A DNA stretch of 24,530 nt, taken from positions 1-24,530 of IMG/VR virus record IMGVR_UViG_3300021598_000033. The stretch is one strand, 5' to 3'. Shown piece after piece: positions 1 through 10,033 of this stretch. How positions within the stretch are numbered: the stretch's first letter is position 1; every line of letters starts with the position of its first letter. A program made the position numbers and the translations under genes. The notes beneath the pieces were generated by a model. The model was not told the DNA's origin and did no database searches. It worked only from the letters and a program-made list of their open reading frames with translations. This DNA is from a virus.

Positions 1-445
1 TTGCGTTAAAGGCTAGGACTGTACCAGCACGAGTTGCCTTAGCTGGCAAGGTCATGTTGATGTCTGTAGGATCTACTACTGGAGCCTTGAGGCCACGCTC
101 TGCGGTCTCGGCTACTTGCTGTGCGTAGATAGTCTGTGAGTCTAGGTCAGTATTAAGGGTGCTGGCGAACAAATCACCGCCTGTCGTATAGTCGCTAGTG
201 CGTTGAATTGCTCTTGCGCCAACAATCGTAATATTGCCTGTGCCAGCGGTTACTAAGGTAATTGATCCTGTGCCGTTAGCATTGATGGTTACGCTGTAAT
301 CTGTGGTCAGAGTCAGTAATGTACTGCCCCGATATACAGCGATATCGGTATTGGCAAGAATTTCAAACGTAAACGAGTATGGCCCGACACCAGTATTGGT
401 GTAGACCACACGTCTTGCTACGTTAGATATCGCATAATCAGCCAT
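1..445 (-). CDS. Tail fibre protein, N-terminal part (cut by window edge)
   Basis: This is the last gene of the late tail block. Only its first 148 codons are in the window; the rest lies beyond position 1. Translation starts MADYAISNVARRVV and continues as a beta-rich domain: a TFEILANTDIAVYRG stretch, then DYSVTINANGTGSITL, NITIVGARAIQRTSDY, and a helix ending TIYAQQVAET. This pattern matches the N-terminal domain of T7 gp17-type tail fibres, which anchors the fibre to the tail tube; the AIQRTSDY part corresponds to the 'R.t.l.R..dy' segment of that family. A ribosome site (AGGG) lies about 9 bp upstream of the ATG, in a 45-bp gap after the 992-aa gene. The missing C-terminal part would carry receptor binding, so host range cannot be read here. 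The domain is confidently placed, the name fairly so. Confidence 0.8.
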   Translation of the reverse strand, partial: MADYAISNVARRVVYTNTGVGPYSFTFEILANTDIAVYRGSTLLTLTTDYSVTINANGTGSITLVTAGTGNITIVGARAIQRTSDYTTGGDLFASTLNTDLDSQTIYAQQVAETAERGLKAPVVDPTDINMTLPAKATRAGTVLAFNA

Positions 446-490
446 AATATTTCCCTAATCTAATTGATTTTTGAATAAAAATCTACTACG

Positions 491-3469
491 TTATTTTGGT
501 ACACCATAAATCGGTAGCTTTGCCTCAGCCTCTTGCGCCCTAATAGATATCGCTGGGAAACGCTCAAGCAAATCCTCTTTTGCTAAGTTAACAAATTCTC
601 TGTATACCTCTCTAATAGTCTCTTGTTTCTCATTTTTCCCAAGAGAATTAAAGCCAGGCATATTGGCTGTTTCAACAATGGCTTTTTGCACATTGTTATC
701 GCCAATCTTTACTTTGCCAATTCGGCTTAACCAGTATTGGTATTCCTCTGGTGTAATCTTTACCTTAACATCGCCAACATCAATGATGCGCTTTGGCTTT
801 TGAATTGGCAGACCCAAAGAAATAATTATCTTGTCGGATGTTCTTTGCTTGCTTTCTTGATACCTAATGCCAGACAGAGAGGATAGCCCTGGATTAGATG
901 GGTCATCCCTGTACTCTGGATCACCAAACATATCATACCGATCAGGCAAATCCTTAGAAAGTCCTGGGGTCTTGGATCTGTATTTGTTTATGGCTTGACG
1001 AGCAGCCTTAGTTATCATGTCTTCGTTTGGATCGGCTGCCACATCCTTTGCCGCTGGATCTACAATCCTTGCAACCGCACCTCTAGCCGAGCTGAATATA
1101 CCAGCCGGAGAACCCTCTATTGCGTATGTTGCGCCACCAGATAAAATGGACTCTATGGCTGCCTTAAACGATGCCTTGGGATTCTCTATGGTTGACGAGA
1201 ACGCACCAGTTACAGAGCTTAGAGCTGTTAACCAAGGTTGCTGACCAACGTAATTGTAAAGGCCCCATACAGCACCAAGCACAACTTGTGCTACTAGGTC
1301 TTGGTCATCCTCGTACCTTGCGTACTCAACCGCATCAGCCACCATAGCCAATGAACCAGCTATAGGATCTAAGCCCCTGAATGGAACATATAGTTTCCCA
1401 TCCTGTCCAATCGATGGATCCATACGCATCTTACCAAGGAAAGCAACAAACTCCTGATCCCACTCGCCATCAGAAAACACAAACGAGTATGGCCTCCACC
1501 CACTCGCCAAATAAACCGCTCTTAGGTTTTGGTTGGCTGGGCCACCGCCAGTTATCCTACCATCCGCAACATAAGATCCAGCGCCTATCATAATTCCAGA
1601 ACCCATTGCCCACTTGGCCATAGCAAGCTCACGAGTTGCGCCACCAGCTGCCATATCTTTTCGCCATTGACTTGATAGCGGGGCAATCATGCTGTTTTGC
1701 ATTGATTCGCTAGTAACCCAGATTGGACTCTTAACAAATGGCAAATTAATTCTGCCAATCAGGCTTTCTTGGGCTAACTCTTGTATTGCTTTTGATGCGC
1801 CAGTTAGCTTTCTGCTAAATGACAACATATGGCTAAAATCTGTGGCTGCCTCATCAATTGCTTTTGGTGTGTTTACAAAGATGTCGCTCATGGCTTTTAG
1901 ACCAATCTCTTCTATCTCGTCACTAGATTTTCCATCTAACCTTGCTTGGCGCCTGGCTTGCTCTGATGCCCTATAGGCTTGCGTATAAAGCTCGGCTCTG
2001 TAACCAAGAAACTTAGTTACCTCATCCATTGCCATAATTGGTCTATTGCCTAGCAATGATACAAATGTTGCGTATGAATTTATGGCTTTATAGTAGGTTT
2101 CGTCTTCTATTCCTAAAGGCTCAGTAATAAACTTTTTAAAGTAACCAGTTGGTGGTCCGTAGTCTTTAGCATTAAACTTACCAGACTGCACCTCAAACTT
2201 AACACCGGCATCGCTAAGCACGTCTTGACCCTCACGCATTTCTCTGGTGGTTCCTGTTTTTAAAGCAACCCAACCAAGACGTAACGCATCTCTCCAGGTG
2301 TGAGTTACTGCGGCTAGTGCAGATGCAGCCTCGCCTATCTCAACCTCTGCCTGTAATCCAAATCCACGTTTAATCGATCCAGCAATTCCAGCCAACTGTC
2401 TAGTCGCTAATGTACTAGCCATAAATGTTACGCTTGAACTTAGGTTAATAAGGTGTGTGCCTGTTGCAGATAGCAATCCATTTTTGTATGTTAAATCCCA
2501 CAGATCACGCAAAAGTCCAACCTTAGATACTTTGTTTAAGAGACCCTCTTTTGAGGATGTCTCAAGCAAGTTATCCATTGCGCCCATCAAATCCTTTAGC
2601 CCCTCATCAACCTTTGGATCAGCAAGCAACCTCTTCATTTCATCAGAATCTGGAGCTGGTATAACAATGTTGCCGGATGCGGTTGTTTGTGCAGCCTTAG
2701 TTCTGATAGATATACCAGACTCTAGGATTGCACTTTGTAGATTTAAACGATAAAGCAGCTCGGCCTTTAACTCTTGGTTGTTAGGATCAAGAGCAGACTT
2801 CTGCATTGTTTCGTAAAACTGGGAGACGTTATTGTGCGCTGCAAACCTAAACCGCATATAGTCAATAGGCAAGTCACCATACAGAGATTTAAGGTCTTCC
2901 ATCTCCCGAATAAACGATGTGCCAAAGCCACGCTCTACGGCTAACTTTTGCAACTGCTCAAAGGTGGTTCTTTCTACCTCAATGCCTGATGCTCTATTGA
3001 TTGCATCTGCTACACGCTTGAGGTCATCTGGCCCCTCAATGCGGTTAAGGTTTTGTAATAGCTCTGGTGGCACACCCTCAGTCTTAGCAAGGGGCAAAGC
3101 CTCCTCAAACTTTTGGATTGATATGGGTTGCTCTATGCCCTTAGCTTTGGGTACTTTTAATGGTACATCTGTGGTATCTGGCTTAATTATTTCTGGTGGA
3201 ACAACCTCGTCTACCGCATTCTTCCCCTTGTTTGCCAAGCCCTTGGTCTCTTTGCTAAACATCTTAGCAATGTTTTCAAAGGGGGTGAACTTGCCAGCGA
3301 CTTGAATAGACTGTGATTCGTCAATATCGCTTGGCTCAAAATCAAGAGGCTGGACATCCTGTAAATTGATTCCAGCGCCCTCCTTTGGCATTTCAACTAC
3401 TGGCTTAGGTTGCACCTCACCTTGACCAGCCAACTCATCTAACCGCTCGTTTAATGGCTTTATAGACAT
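491..3469 (-). CDS. Large internal virion (ejection) protein, polyvalent-like, 992 aa
   Basis: Very long protein directly before the tail fibre, where T7-type phages encode their largest internal core protein (gp16). Residues 1-110 are acidic and proline-rich, probably disordered. Residues 120-310 are helical. The segment around 328-346 (YKNGLLSATGTHLINLSSS) resembles the 'LLs.p.TH.vN..sn' signature I associate with large phage polyvalent/internal proteins. A long helical region follows, and a hydrophobic glycine-rich stretch near 619-634 (KWAMGSGIMIGAG) could contact membrane. No lysozyme motif is visible. The start codon overlaps the stop of the 777-aa gene (TAATG), with GAGGATAA as ribosome site. 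Expected role, by position and composition: packed in the capsid and ejected to form the cell-envelope conduit. A precise family cannot be named without a profile search. Confidence 0.7.
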   Translation of the reverse strand: MSIKPLNERLDELAGQGEVQPKPVVEMPKEGAGINLQDVQPLDFEPSDIDESQSIQVAGKFTPFENIAKMFSKETKGLANKGKNAVDEVVPPEIIKPDTTDVPLKVPKAKGIEQPISIQKFEEALPLAKTEGVPPELLQNLNRIEGPDDLKRVADAINRASGIEVERTTFEQLQKLAVERGFGTSFIREMEDLKSLYGDLPIDYMRFRFAAHNNVSQFYETMQKSALDPNNQELKAELLYRLNLQSAILESGISIRTKAAQTTASGNIVIPAPDSDEMKRLLADPKVDEGLKDLMGAMDNLLETSSKEGLLNKVSKVGLLRDLWDLTYKNGLLSATGTHLINLSSSVTFMASTLATRQLAGIAGSIKRGFGLQAEVEIGEAASALAAVTHTWRDALRLGWVALKTGTTREMREGQDVLSDAGVKFEVQSGKFNAKDYGPPTGYFKKFITEPLGIEDETYYKAINSYATFVSLLGNRPIMAMDEVTKFLGYRAELYTQAYRASEQARRQARLDGKSSDEIEEIGLKAMSDIFVNTPKAIDEAATDFSHMLSFSRKLTGASKAIQELAQESLIGRINLPFVKSPIWVTSESMQNSMIAPLSSQWRKDMAAGGATRELAMAKWAMGSGIMIGAGSYVADGRITGGGPANQNLRAVYLASGWRPYSFVFSDGEWDQEFVAFLGKMRMDPSIGQDGKLYVPFRGLDPIAGSLAMVADAVEYARYEDDQDLVAQVVLGAVWGLYNYVGQQPWLTALSSVTGAFSSTIENPKASFKAAIESILSGGATYAIEGSPAGIFSSARGAVARIVDPAAKDVAADPNEDMITKAARQAINKYRSKTPGLSKDLPDRYDMFGDPEYRDDPSNPGLSSLSGIRYQESKQRTSDKIIISLGLPIQKPKRIIDVGDVKVKITPEEYQYWLSRIGKVKIGDNNVQKAIVETANMPGFNSLGKNEKQETIREVYREFVNLAKEDLLERFPAISIRAQEAEAKLPIYGVPK

Positions 3470-5802
3470 TATTTATTATCCTCTTGTTGCATTGCAGCGC
3501 CAGCTCCACCTACAGCAAATAATGGTTGACCTTTAGTTAAAACAGATTCTTTCATTTTAGGGGTAATGTCAATGTACTGGACAGACTCAAACTTATCTAT
3601 TCCTTTTTTAACTGGGCCACCTTCAAGCCGCCTAATATTTGGTGGATAATTGTCACTAGCTTTTTGGGTAATTATGTCTGTCATGCCAACTTTAGCATCC
3701 CACTTCTTAGCGTACTTGTCTAAAAACTTAGGTAGGATTTGGTCATAAAAACCTTTCATGCCTTCACCGCCAATAGTTAAATCTGCTGGCTTAGAATCAT
3801 AAAACTTAAATTGGTCTTTACTTACCTTGCCACGATTAAGTTCATCAGATTTTTGCATAATTGTTTTGGCAACATCTTTACCTACTAACTCCTCAAACTC
3901 CTCTGGAGTTACAATTTTTTGACCATATTCGCCAAATCCATTTTGATTTCTAAATAAGGCATCGCCATTGTTGCCTTCAATATAAATGTTATATGTACCA
4001 TTTTTGTCAGGCATTGCGCTAATCATTTTTACTTGCTTACTCAAGTCATAACGAGCCGCCTGAGTCTTGCCAGTAGTAAACGCTACTCGGTCATAGCCGC
4101 CTTCTGACGCTAACTGAATAGCACGTTTCATAGCAAGTTCATGCCATGTGGTTTTGAATGGTGCGTCTGGTACACCACTTTCTATTTTTTTCTCAAGTTC
4201 AGTAAGCCTATCTGCATCATCAGAAAATAACAAACCATCTCCGTCAAGTTCTTTTTTGCGTAAATCTTTAAGTTCAGCAGTTTCTTCTTTTGAAAGTTTT
4301 GTTTTATACCCTTGCTTGCGCCCAGCTTGATGCCAATCAGATTGCACCTCTTCAACAAATAGAACCTTCTTGCCGTCAGCATCTACTCGGTCATTGACTC
4401 GCATATGGGCAAGGACGTTTGGCTGGTCAAAGTGAGACCCAAAATAATCTTTGTTAGCATTTTGTGGCAATTCATTAAAAAGTTTTGATGATGCAATAAA
4501 CTTTTCTACCTCTTCTAGATTTTTAGAAGTTATATCACTCCTATCAACCATTGCGTAATATTCGCCATTTGGCAACTTTTCAATATATGCTCCTGATGGA
4601 TAGTGCAATACTGTTGTTCCCTCAGCAAAATCACTTTCATACATACCAATTGTTTTTGCAGCTTGTGATGGAGTTAATTCATTTGGAGCGCCACCCAAGG
4701 CATCTCTTGCATTTCCTTTAGCTGGCAAAGTCAGCAATATCTCTCTGTAGTTCTCACCACCTGGTAGGGTGTATTTAGAGAATTTAGTTGAATCATCAAC
4801 GGCTGGGGCAAAGTCAACATTTTCAAGTCGATCTGCCACATTCTTAGGCAACTGTACATAGCGCAACTCTTGTCCGTCTGGGGCTATGTATTTGTATGTG
4901 TCGTTAACTCTATCATATTGAGCTTGATATCCTAAATCTCCAATAGCATCATTGATATCTTTTTCAACTATTTTGCCAACGCTTCCACCAAGACTAAATT
5001 CTTTAACCTCAACTCGATTCTTATCTAGGTACTCTTGAACCTCAGCCTTGGTTACAGACTTCTTAGACTTTAAGAAGTCATCCAAACCTGTCCACTTAAT
5101 CTCTTCTGGTTTAACTCCGGGAGTCTTTTCAATCTGTTTTAGGAATTGCTCGCCAGTTCCCTTTGGTTGCTGAATAGAATCTACAGCCTCTTTAGCTGCT
5201 GAATAGAATCCAAGCTCGCTAACACCTTCGCCAACCATCTGCGTACTCATGCCAACTGGCATACCCTTGGTAGCCTGTACTGCTTTAGTTGCACCTTTAA
5301 CAACACCCTTACCAACAACCTTTGCAGCTGCTCCAGCAATTGGCGCAATATTTAAAAGCTCTAGCGCTGGATCAGGTTTAATCCTAGTTGTGCCAGAGAT
5401 AAAACCACCAGCTCCCTCAACAGGATAAAAGCCTAGAGCCATATCCTCTAATACTTTGCCAGACTCTCCAACAGTTAAATCTTTGAGAGATATCCTTCCC
5501 AATACTGGTATATCTAAACCAACCTTATCAAGTTGTACACCAGCCTTAGTTAGCAACTCACCAATGTATCCCAATGCCTCTTGGGCTTTATTCTGTGGAA
5601 TAGGTCTAGCTACACCAAGCTCTGGCTGAACATCTGTCCTAACTTGCTGTGGCTTAAATCCAGACACAGTAACTTGACCAGTAGGCTCGGTAGTAGGTGC
5701 TGAGGCCAGCATAGTATCTTGAGGTTGTTCTTCCTCAACATCTGGATACATATTGTTTAAATATGCATCAACGTAGGTTTGTTCAAATTTAGTGTATGCC
5801 AT
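3469..5802 (-). CDS. Polyvalent-type internal virion protein, 777 aa
   Basis: Second of two giant proteins in the ejection block. Residues 1-70 are low-complexity and proline/glutamine-rich; 150-190 is a small-residue (G/A) helical region that may be membrane-active. From about 236 (KWTGLDDFLK) to the C-terminus it carries motifs recurring in phage and conjugative-element polyvalent proteins: HFDQPNVLAHMR (457-468), VEEVQSDWHQAGRKQGY (483-499), PDAPF (545-549), DRVAFTTGKTQAARYDLSK (571-589), and the closing KGQPLFA (757-763). I recognise this conserved module but know no established enzymatic role. The conserved E, D, H, R and Y residues suggest an enzyme-like fold. The gene overlaps its downstream neighbour by 1 bp and starts at TAATG after the 556-aa gene. 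Inference: carried in the virion and delivered into the host with the DNA. Confidence 0.7.
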   Translation of the reverse strand: MAYTKFEQTYVDAYLNNMYPDVEEEQPQDTMLASAPTTEPTGQVTVSGFKPQQVRTDVQPELGVARPIPQNKAQEALGYIGELLTKAGVQLDKVGLDIPVLGRISLKDLTVGESGKVLEDMALGFYPVEGAGGFISGTTRIKPDPALELLNIAPIAGAAAKVVGKGVVKGATKAVQATKGMPVGMSTQMVGEGVSELGFYSAAKEAVDSIQQPKGTGEQFLKQIEKTPGVKPEEIKWTGLDDFLKSKKSVTKAEVQEYLDKNRVEVKEFSLGGSVGKIVEKDINDAIGDLGYQAQYDRVNDTYKYIAPDGQELRYVQLPKNVADRLENVDFAPAVDDSTKFSKYTLPGGENYREILLTLPAKGNARDALGGAPNELTPSQAAKTIGMYESDFAEGTTVLHYPSGAYIEKLPNGEYYAMVDRSDITSKNLEEVEKFIASSKLFNELPQNANKDYFGSHFDQPNVLAHMRVNDRVDADGKKVLFVEEVQSDWHQAGRKQGYKTKLSKEETAELKDLRKKELDGDGLLFSDDADRLTELEKKIESGVPDAPFKTTWHELAMKRAIQLASEGGYDRVAFTTGKTQAARYDLSKQVKMISAMPDKNGTYNIYIEGNNGDALFRNQNGFGEYGQKIVTPEEFEELVGKDVAKTIMQKSDELNRGKVSKDQFKFYDSKPADLTIGGEGMKGFYDQILPKFLDKYAKKWDAKVGMTDIITQKASDNYPPNIRRLEGGPVKKGIDKFESVQYIDITPKMKESVLTKGQPLFAVGGAGAAMQQEDNK

Positions 5803-7472
5803 TATTGTGCTTGCAATATAGTTTGTAAACCAATTAAATAATTGTACTGACTCTCATCAATAATTTTTCTTTGACGCAAGTCATCTAGGCTAGTACTTTC
5901 ATCAATCACAAAACCTTCTTTAACTTTTTGTTTACTGACTAATGTTTTAACAACATTAGAAATATCTGTTCTTGCTTTATTTTTTACAATGTTAGCTTTG
6001 TCTTCATTTTCGTATCTTTGTATAGCAACACTAGCAACAGATTTTGGATCAAATGAACCAGTATCTAATAGCTGTGCTTTCTTAGCCTCGTTATAGTATT
6101 CGGTTATCTTTGCCTCTTTAGCGAAAGCATGAGCATTGGCTTTGTTTTTACCAACGCTAACATCCGGCAATCCAGCGTTTCTGCGGATTATGGCAGCTGC
6201 CTGTCCTTCATCTTTTTCGGTTCTATCTATTAGCTGTTTGGATAGATCAGCAAGTTGCTTTCCACTTATTCCGGCTCTAGCAGATATTTTACGCAAATCA
6301 TTCAAATCAGTAATAACACCAGTTCTGACTTGTAGGCTTATATTTGAGAAAACAGCAGAGTCACCATCTGATGATGGATTTAAGAACTTTTCCATTTGTT
6401 CTATTGACAGTACTTTTGATTTTGCTATTTTTAAACCAATATCACGTTTTCTTATTGCGTTAGTGGCTGGGTTATGATACTCAATCAACAGATCGTTTAC
6501 CATTTCTTCGTTGCCCAACTTCTCAATATTCTTAGCAGCACTTAATGAACTAGCTCTCTCTGTGGCTCTCTTTAAAAACATAGCACCCAACTTGTCTTTG
6601 TCTAGGCCTTTGTACAATTCACTTAGGTTGCCAACATCTCCCTTTTGCAACTTTAATAAAGCCTGTGTTGCGTTTGGGCTAGAGTCAATAAGGTGGTCAA
6701 CAATATTAGAATAAATCTTATCTTGTAACTCATCTCGTTTTTGTTTTACAAACTCAGGCCTTGAACTTCTTTCTATTAATTTAATTGCACTATATTCTTC
6801 AGCCTTAATTCTTTCTGCAAGCATTGTTGGATCTTGCTCTGCTTTTAAGACGTCTGCAATCATTGTTGAATACGAATTAAGAGATTCGGTAACCAACCTT
6901 TCGTTTTGCATTCCAACCAATTTTAAATATTGATCTGTTGCTTTTTTGTATACAGCATTACCAGCGCTTGTTATTGATGCGCTAAACTTCAAGGCCTCAT
7001 CAGCATCTACAGATGCAAGTACCTTTCGATAGCTACCATTTTTAGTAGTAATGGCTTTTATTTCAGTTTGTATTTGATTTAAGTCAAATGCTCCAGAATC
7101 AATGGCAGCACTTACTGCATCTAAGTTTTGTCTAGCTTTTGCTTCAAAATCAATGCGAACTTGTTGTGCTTGAACTTTTCTAGCTGCATCGCCAAAGTAT
7201 GTGCCTGGTTTAGCAAACAGCTCTTGTGGTGTTTGCCCAGCCTCTTGTGCTTTTAATACTTGCTCCATTGTTGGTGCGTTCTCTACACCATATTGAGCGC
7301 CTTCTCGTTGCGCTCTTTCTGCAGCTTCTTTAAAAGCAAATCCAGCCAATCGATCCAAGGCAGAATTAATACCCTGAGTCATTGCCACTTGCTCTTTAAT
7401 ATTGGCAAAGTCTAGACGTGGTATATCTGCTGGCAGATAGCCAGTTGGTTGGTAGCGTGGAAGTTCAGCCAT
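5802..7472 (-). CDS. Internal virion protein, helical, 556 aa
   Basis: Located between the small internal protein and the two giant proteins, the place of T7 gp15. Almost entirely charged, alpha-helical sequence: an N-terminal YLPADIPRLDFANIKEQV segment, then long A/K/E/Q-rich helices to the end, with no cysteine-rich or enzymatic motif. Such all-helical proteins form part of the inner core stack in T7-type virions and leave the capsid during infection. The weak ribosome site (AAGGACAAT, about 12-17 bp before ATG) suggests modest expression. The stop overlaps the next start (TAATG). The role comes from position and composition; no specific family is recognised. Confidence 0.65.
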   Translation of the reverse strand: MAELPRYQPTGYLPADIPRLDFANIKEQVAMTQGINSALDRLAGFAFKEAAERAQREGAQYGVENAPTMEQVLKAQEAGQTPQELFAKPGTYFGDAARKVQAQQVRIDFEAKARQNLDAVSAAIDSGAFDLNQIQTEIKAITTKNGSYRKVLASVDADEALKFSASITSAGNAVYKKATDQYLKLVGMQNERLVTESLNSYSTMIADVLKAEQDPTMLAERIKAEEYSAIKLIERSSRPEFVKQKRDELQDKIYSNIVDHLIDSSPNATQALLKLQKGDVGNLSELYKGLDKDKLGAMFLKRATERASSLSAAKNIEKLGNEEMVNDLLIEYHNPATNAIRKRDIGLKIAKSKVLSIEQMEKFLNPSSDGDSAVFSNISLQVRTGVITDLNDLRKISARAGISGKQLADLSKQLIDRTEKDEGQAAAIIRRNAGLPDVSVGKNKANAHAFAKEAKITEYYNEAKKAQLLDTGSFDPKSVASVAIQRYENEDKANIVKNKARTDISNVVKTLVSKQKVKEGFVIDESTSLDDLRQRKIIDESQYNYLIGLQTILQAQ

Positions 7473-7488
7473 AATTAATATATTGTCC

Positions 7489-8037
7489 TTAAACTATTTT
7501 GCCACCCATGTATGCAGCAGAACCTAATTTTCCAGCAGCATCAAAGTAGCCAGCCTGTTCAGCAATTTTCCCAGCCCCTTCATATAGACTTGCTTGGATA
7601 AGACCGCTACGCTTTGCCATGTCTGCATTTTGTAAAGCAAACACAAACTCTTTGCCACCACGAGTATTGTTGACTTGCTGTATCAATCCAGCCGATCCCT
7701 CAAAGCCTTGTGTGCCACCAGCAAAACCACGAGCCACTACAGCTGCGTTAGTTTGGTTGGTACGTCTAAGGATCTCGTTAGCCTGTAACTCATATTGCAC
7801 AGCTTTGCGGTCAGACTCAACCTCTGCTTGCTTGGCTTGCATCTGATACATTTTGTTTTTATCTTGGCCAGCTTTAATAGATCCATAAGCACTAACAGCG
7901 GTCAAAGAAACAGCAATAACAGTAGCCGTTACTGGGTCTTGATATTTCTGTCCAATATGCTTGTTTACGGCTGGGCCATTAAATGGATCACCGATTGGGC
8001 CATCAAAGTTTTTAAGGTCTTGTCTAGAAAATCTCAT
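7489..8037 (-). CDS. Small internal virion protein, T7 gp14-like, 182 aa
   Basis: Lies immediately after tail tubular protein B, matching the position of T7 gp14. One hydrophobic segment (ATVIAVSLTAVSAYGSI, about residues 38-54) is followed by a long glutamine/alanine-rich helix (AKQAEVESDRKAVQYELQA) and a glycine-rich stretch GFAGGTQGFEGSAG. A membrane segment plus a coiled helix is the usual plan of the gp14-type protein that forms an outer-membrane channel during DNA ejection. Ribosome site AGGAAC sits in the last codons of the upstream gene, with one base between stop and start. Role inferred from order and composition. Confidence 0.7.
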   Translation of the reverse strand: MRFSRQDLKNFDGPIGDPFNGPAVNKHIGQKYQDPVTATVIAVSLTAVSAYGSIKAGQDKNKMYQMQAKQAEVESDRKAVQYELQANEILRRTNQTNAAVVARGFAGGTQGFEGSAGLIQQVNNTRGGKEFVFALQNADMAKRSGLIQASLYEGAGKIAEQAGYFDAAGKLGSAAYMGGKIV

Positions 8038-8038
8038 A

Positions 8039-10033
8039 TTAAGTTCCTTGATGTGTTGCTACTTTGTACTCTAAACCGAGCAAGGTCATTTTTAATGGCA
8101 CGTCTTGCTCAACTGTAATCTTACCCTCTGTCGTATAACCCAATATGCCATGCAATGTCTTTGTGCCTGTGTATTCGTCAACTGCCTCATCAAGAATATC
8201 GCCAAACGCTCTGAATGGTACTTGGATTGTATTAATCTTTAAGTGTTGGGTATTGGCAACCAATGCGTTAACCTCAACAATTCTTTTCTTAAATCCAATG
8301 CGTGTGCCTGTCTGTAGCTTTAGGTCAACTGGCATGGTTACAGCTCGTACTGTGATTGGCAAGCCAACCTCGTATTTTGTAGCCGATGAGCGTGGGAATG
8401 TGACTGTGCCACCGCCTGGTACTGCTTGATTAGCTTGTACAGATCCATCAAGAATGACGTTAACTGTCTCTGTAGCTACATGGCTCATTGAGACGGATGC
8501 AGCAGCTCCACCAGTTTTAGATGAGTCTGTTAACAAATCATTGTCAAAAGCCTCAACGTAGTATTGGAATGTGCCGTTTACATTGCGCTTTGCTATTGTG
8601 TAGATGGTTGAAATATCCACACCCACATCAACAAAGGATCCATCAACTGTAGTGAACTCTGATGGAGCGATTACGTTTTGCGCTCTTAATAACGAGAATA
8701 CGGCCATTGTGCCGTCATCGCTATTAGTAATTAACAGTAAGTCGTTTTCGTCAGTAGCCACAGACCTACGCAAAGCCATGCGAGATGGAGTCCGTAAGAG
8801 ATGCCCAGCAAGAAGCGATATCTTTTGTGTGACGTATGTAAGTTGCGTATCAGTATAAGCAAACTCATTTAATGCCTTTCCTTGTCTCTGTACAAACAAT
8901 GTACCAGACTCTAACTGCTGAACCCGAATGCCTTCTTTAATGCCGTTACGGCTTGCTGTTTTAACAAAGAAATTCGTTGGAGTAATTGGGTCAAGACCAT
9001 TTTGGGGAACATAGAACTCACCTCCTGTAGTAAACACTTGCAAGTCTCGGCCAGAGATAATGTCAACAATAGCGTTAAATGTATTGGTGTCTAGAGTTGC
9101 CTCTACCGCATCATCATCCAAACCCTCTGTTGGGTCAAAGTCAAAGAACAATCCAACCTTAGAACCCCATATGGTTGATGGGCGAGACTTCGATCCACCA
9201 AAGTACAGACGGCCCTCATGGAATGTTACAGAGCGTGGCCAGCCTTTACCGCTTGACCAAACATCTTCATAGCCTGATTCGTATTCCCATGAGCCATTAG
9301 CAATGGCTGATGTGTTAAAAAATGGGAACTCAGTAATTGCATCAACTGACGTGCCAGATGTGTACTTAACAATCTTGGCTCTGCCTTGTGGAGTTGCGTT
9401 GACATATTGACCAACGCTGCCAGCAGTAAACACGCTAGACGATGCGGTCAATGTAATCTTGCCCGATACAGCAGATGGTGTTAGCGTACCGGCTGGATTG
9501 CTAAACGATGCTGTAAACGCATACTTTGGAATGGAATCAAACGTAATAGCAGATCCTGTCCAAGTTGCATCTGTGCCACCCCTAACAATCTTAATTGGAT
9601 TAATGTCAGGATGAACCACAATCAACGTGTCTGCCGATTGAGTCCATACAATATTAGCTAAACGTGTGCCAGTTAACCCAAGTGATGATGTATCAAGGTA
9701 TGGGTTGCCAGAGCCATTGATGTTGGTAATCTGATTCTTGTTTTTGAATACATACATCCGATTATGCGTAAAGCAAAGCATATAGGAATCAGATGTGCTG
9801 AACTCAAACTCAACTAAACGTGTGCCGTTACCGGCTGACTCTGTGCTACTGTTTGGTAGTGATGCGATGTACTTTGTGCCGGGTCTACGTCTAATGCCAC
9901 CCTGTGGCTGACAGACCACATTGGTGGCCTCTTCTAATGCGTTAGCGTAGGCTGCTAAATCAACCCTTGCTCGGAGCAATGGGTCTAACTCGCCTGTAGA
10001 AAAGTTTGTCTGGATAGAGACAAAGCGAGCCAT
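8039..10033 (-). CDS. Tail tubular protein B (tail nozzle), 664 aa
   Basis: The N-terminus FVSIQTNFSTGELDPLLRAR, then YANALEEATNVVCQPQGG and RRRPGTKYIASL (about residues 31-60) is the conserved opening of the T7 gp12-like nozzle family in environmental podoviruses ('nFs.GelsP...gR.Dl..Y......eN....p.Gg..rRpGt'). Another recognisable segment is WPRSVTFHEGRLYFGGSKSR, as expected for the beta-propeller part. The protein forms the distal tail tube through which DNA passes and to which fibres attach. The start overlaps the tail tubular A stop (TAATG). Length is within the usual range for this family. Confidence 0.85.
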   Translation of the reverse strand: MARFVSIQTNFSTGELDPLLRARVDLAAYANALEEATNVVCQPQGGIRRRPGTKYIASLPNSSTESAGNGTRLVEFEFSTSDSYMLCFTHNRMYVFKNKNQITNINGSGNPYLDTSSLGLTGTRLANIVWTQSADTLIVVHPDINPIKIVRGGTDATWTGSAITFDSIPKYAFTASFSNPAGTLTPSAVSGKITLTASSSVFTAGSVGQYVNATPQGRAKIVKYTSGTSVDAITEFPFFNTSAIANGSWEYESGYEDVWSSGKGWPRSVTFHEGRLYFGGSKSRPSTIWGSKVGLFFDFDPTEGLDDDAVEATLDTNTFNAIVDIISGRDLQVFTTGGEFYVPQNGLDPITPTNFFVKTASRNGIKEGIRVQQLESGTLFVQRQGKALNEFAYTDTQLTYVTQKISLLAGHLLRTPSRMALRRSVATDENDLLLITNSDDGTMAVFSLLRAQNVIAPSEFTTVDGSFVDVGVDISTIYTIAKRNVNGTFQYYVEAFDNDLLTDSSKTGGAAASVSMSHVATETVNVILDGSVQANQAVPGGGTVTFPRSSATKYEVGLPITVRAVTMPVDLKLQTGTRIGFKKRIVEVNALVANTQHLKINTIQVPFRAFGDILDEAVDEYTGTKTLHGILGYTTEGKITVEQDVPLKMTLLGLEYKVATHQGT

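Noticed and set aside
2919-3305. Plus-strand ORF of 128 codons
   Set aside because: Mirror frame of the 992-aa internal protein gene, whose own frame reads as normal protein.
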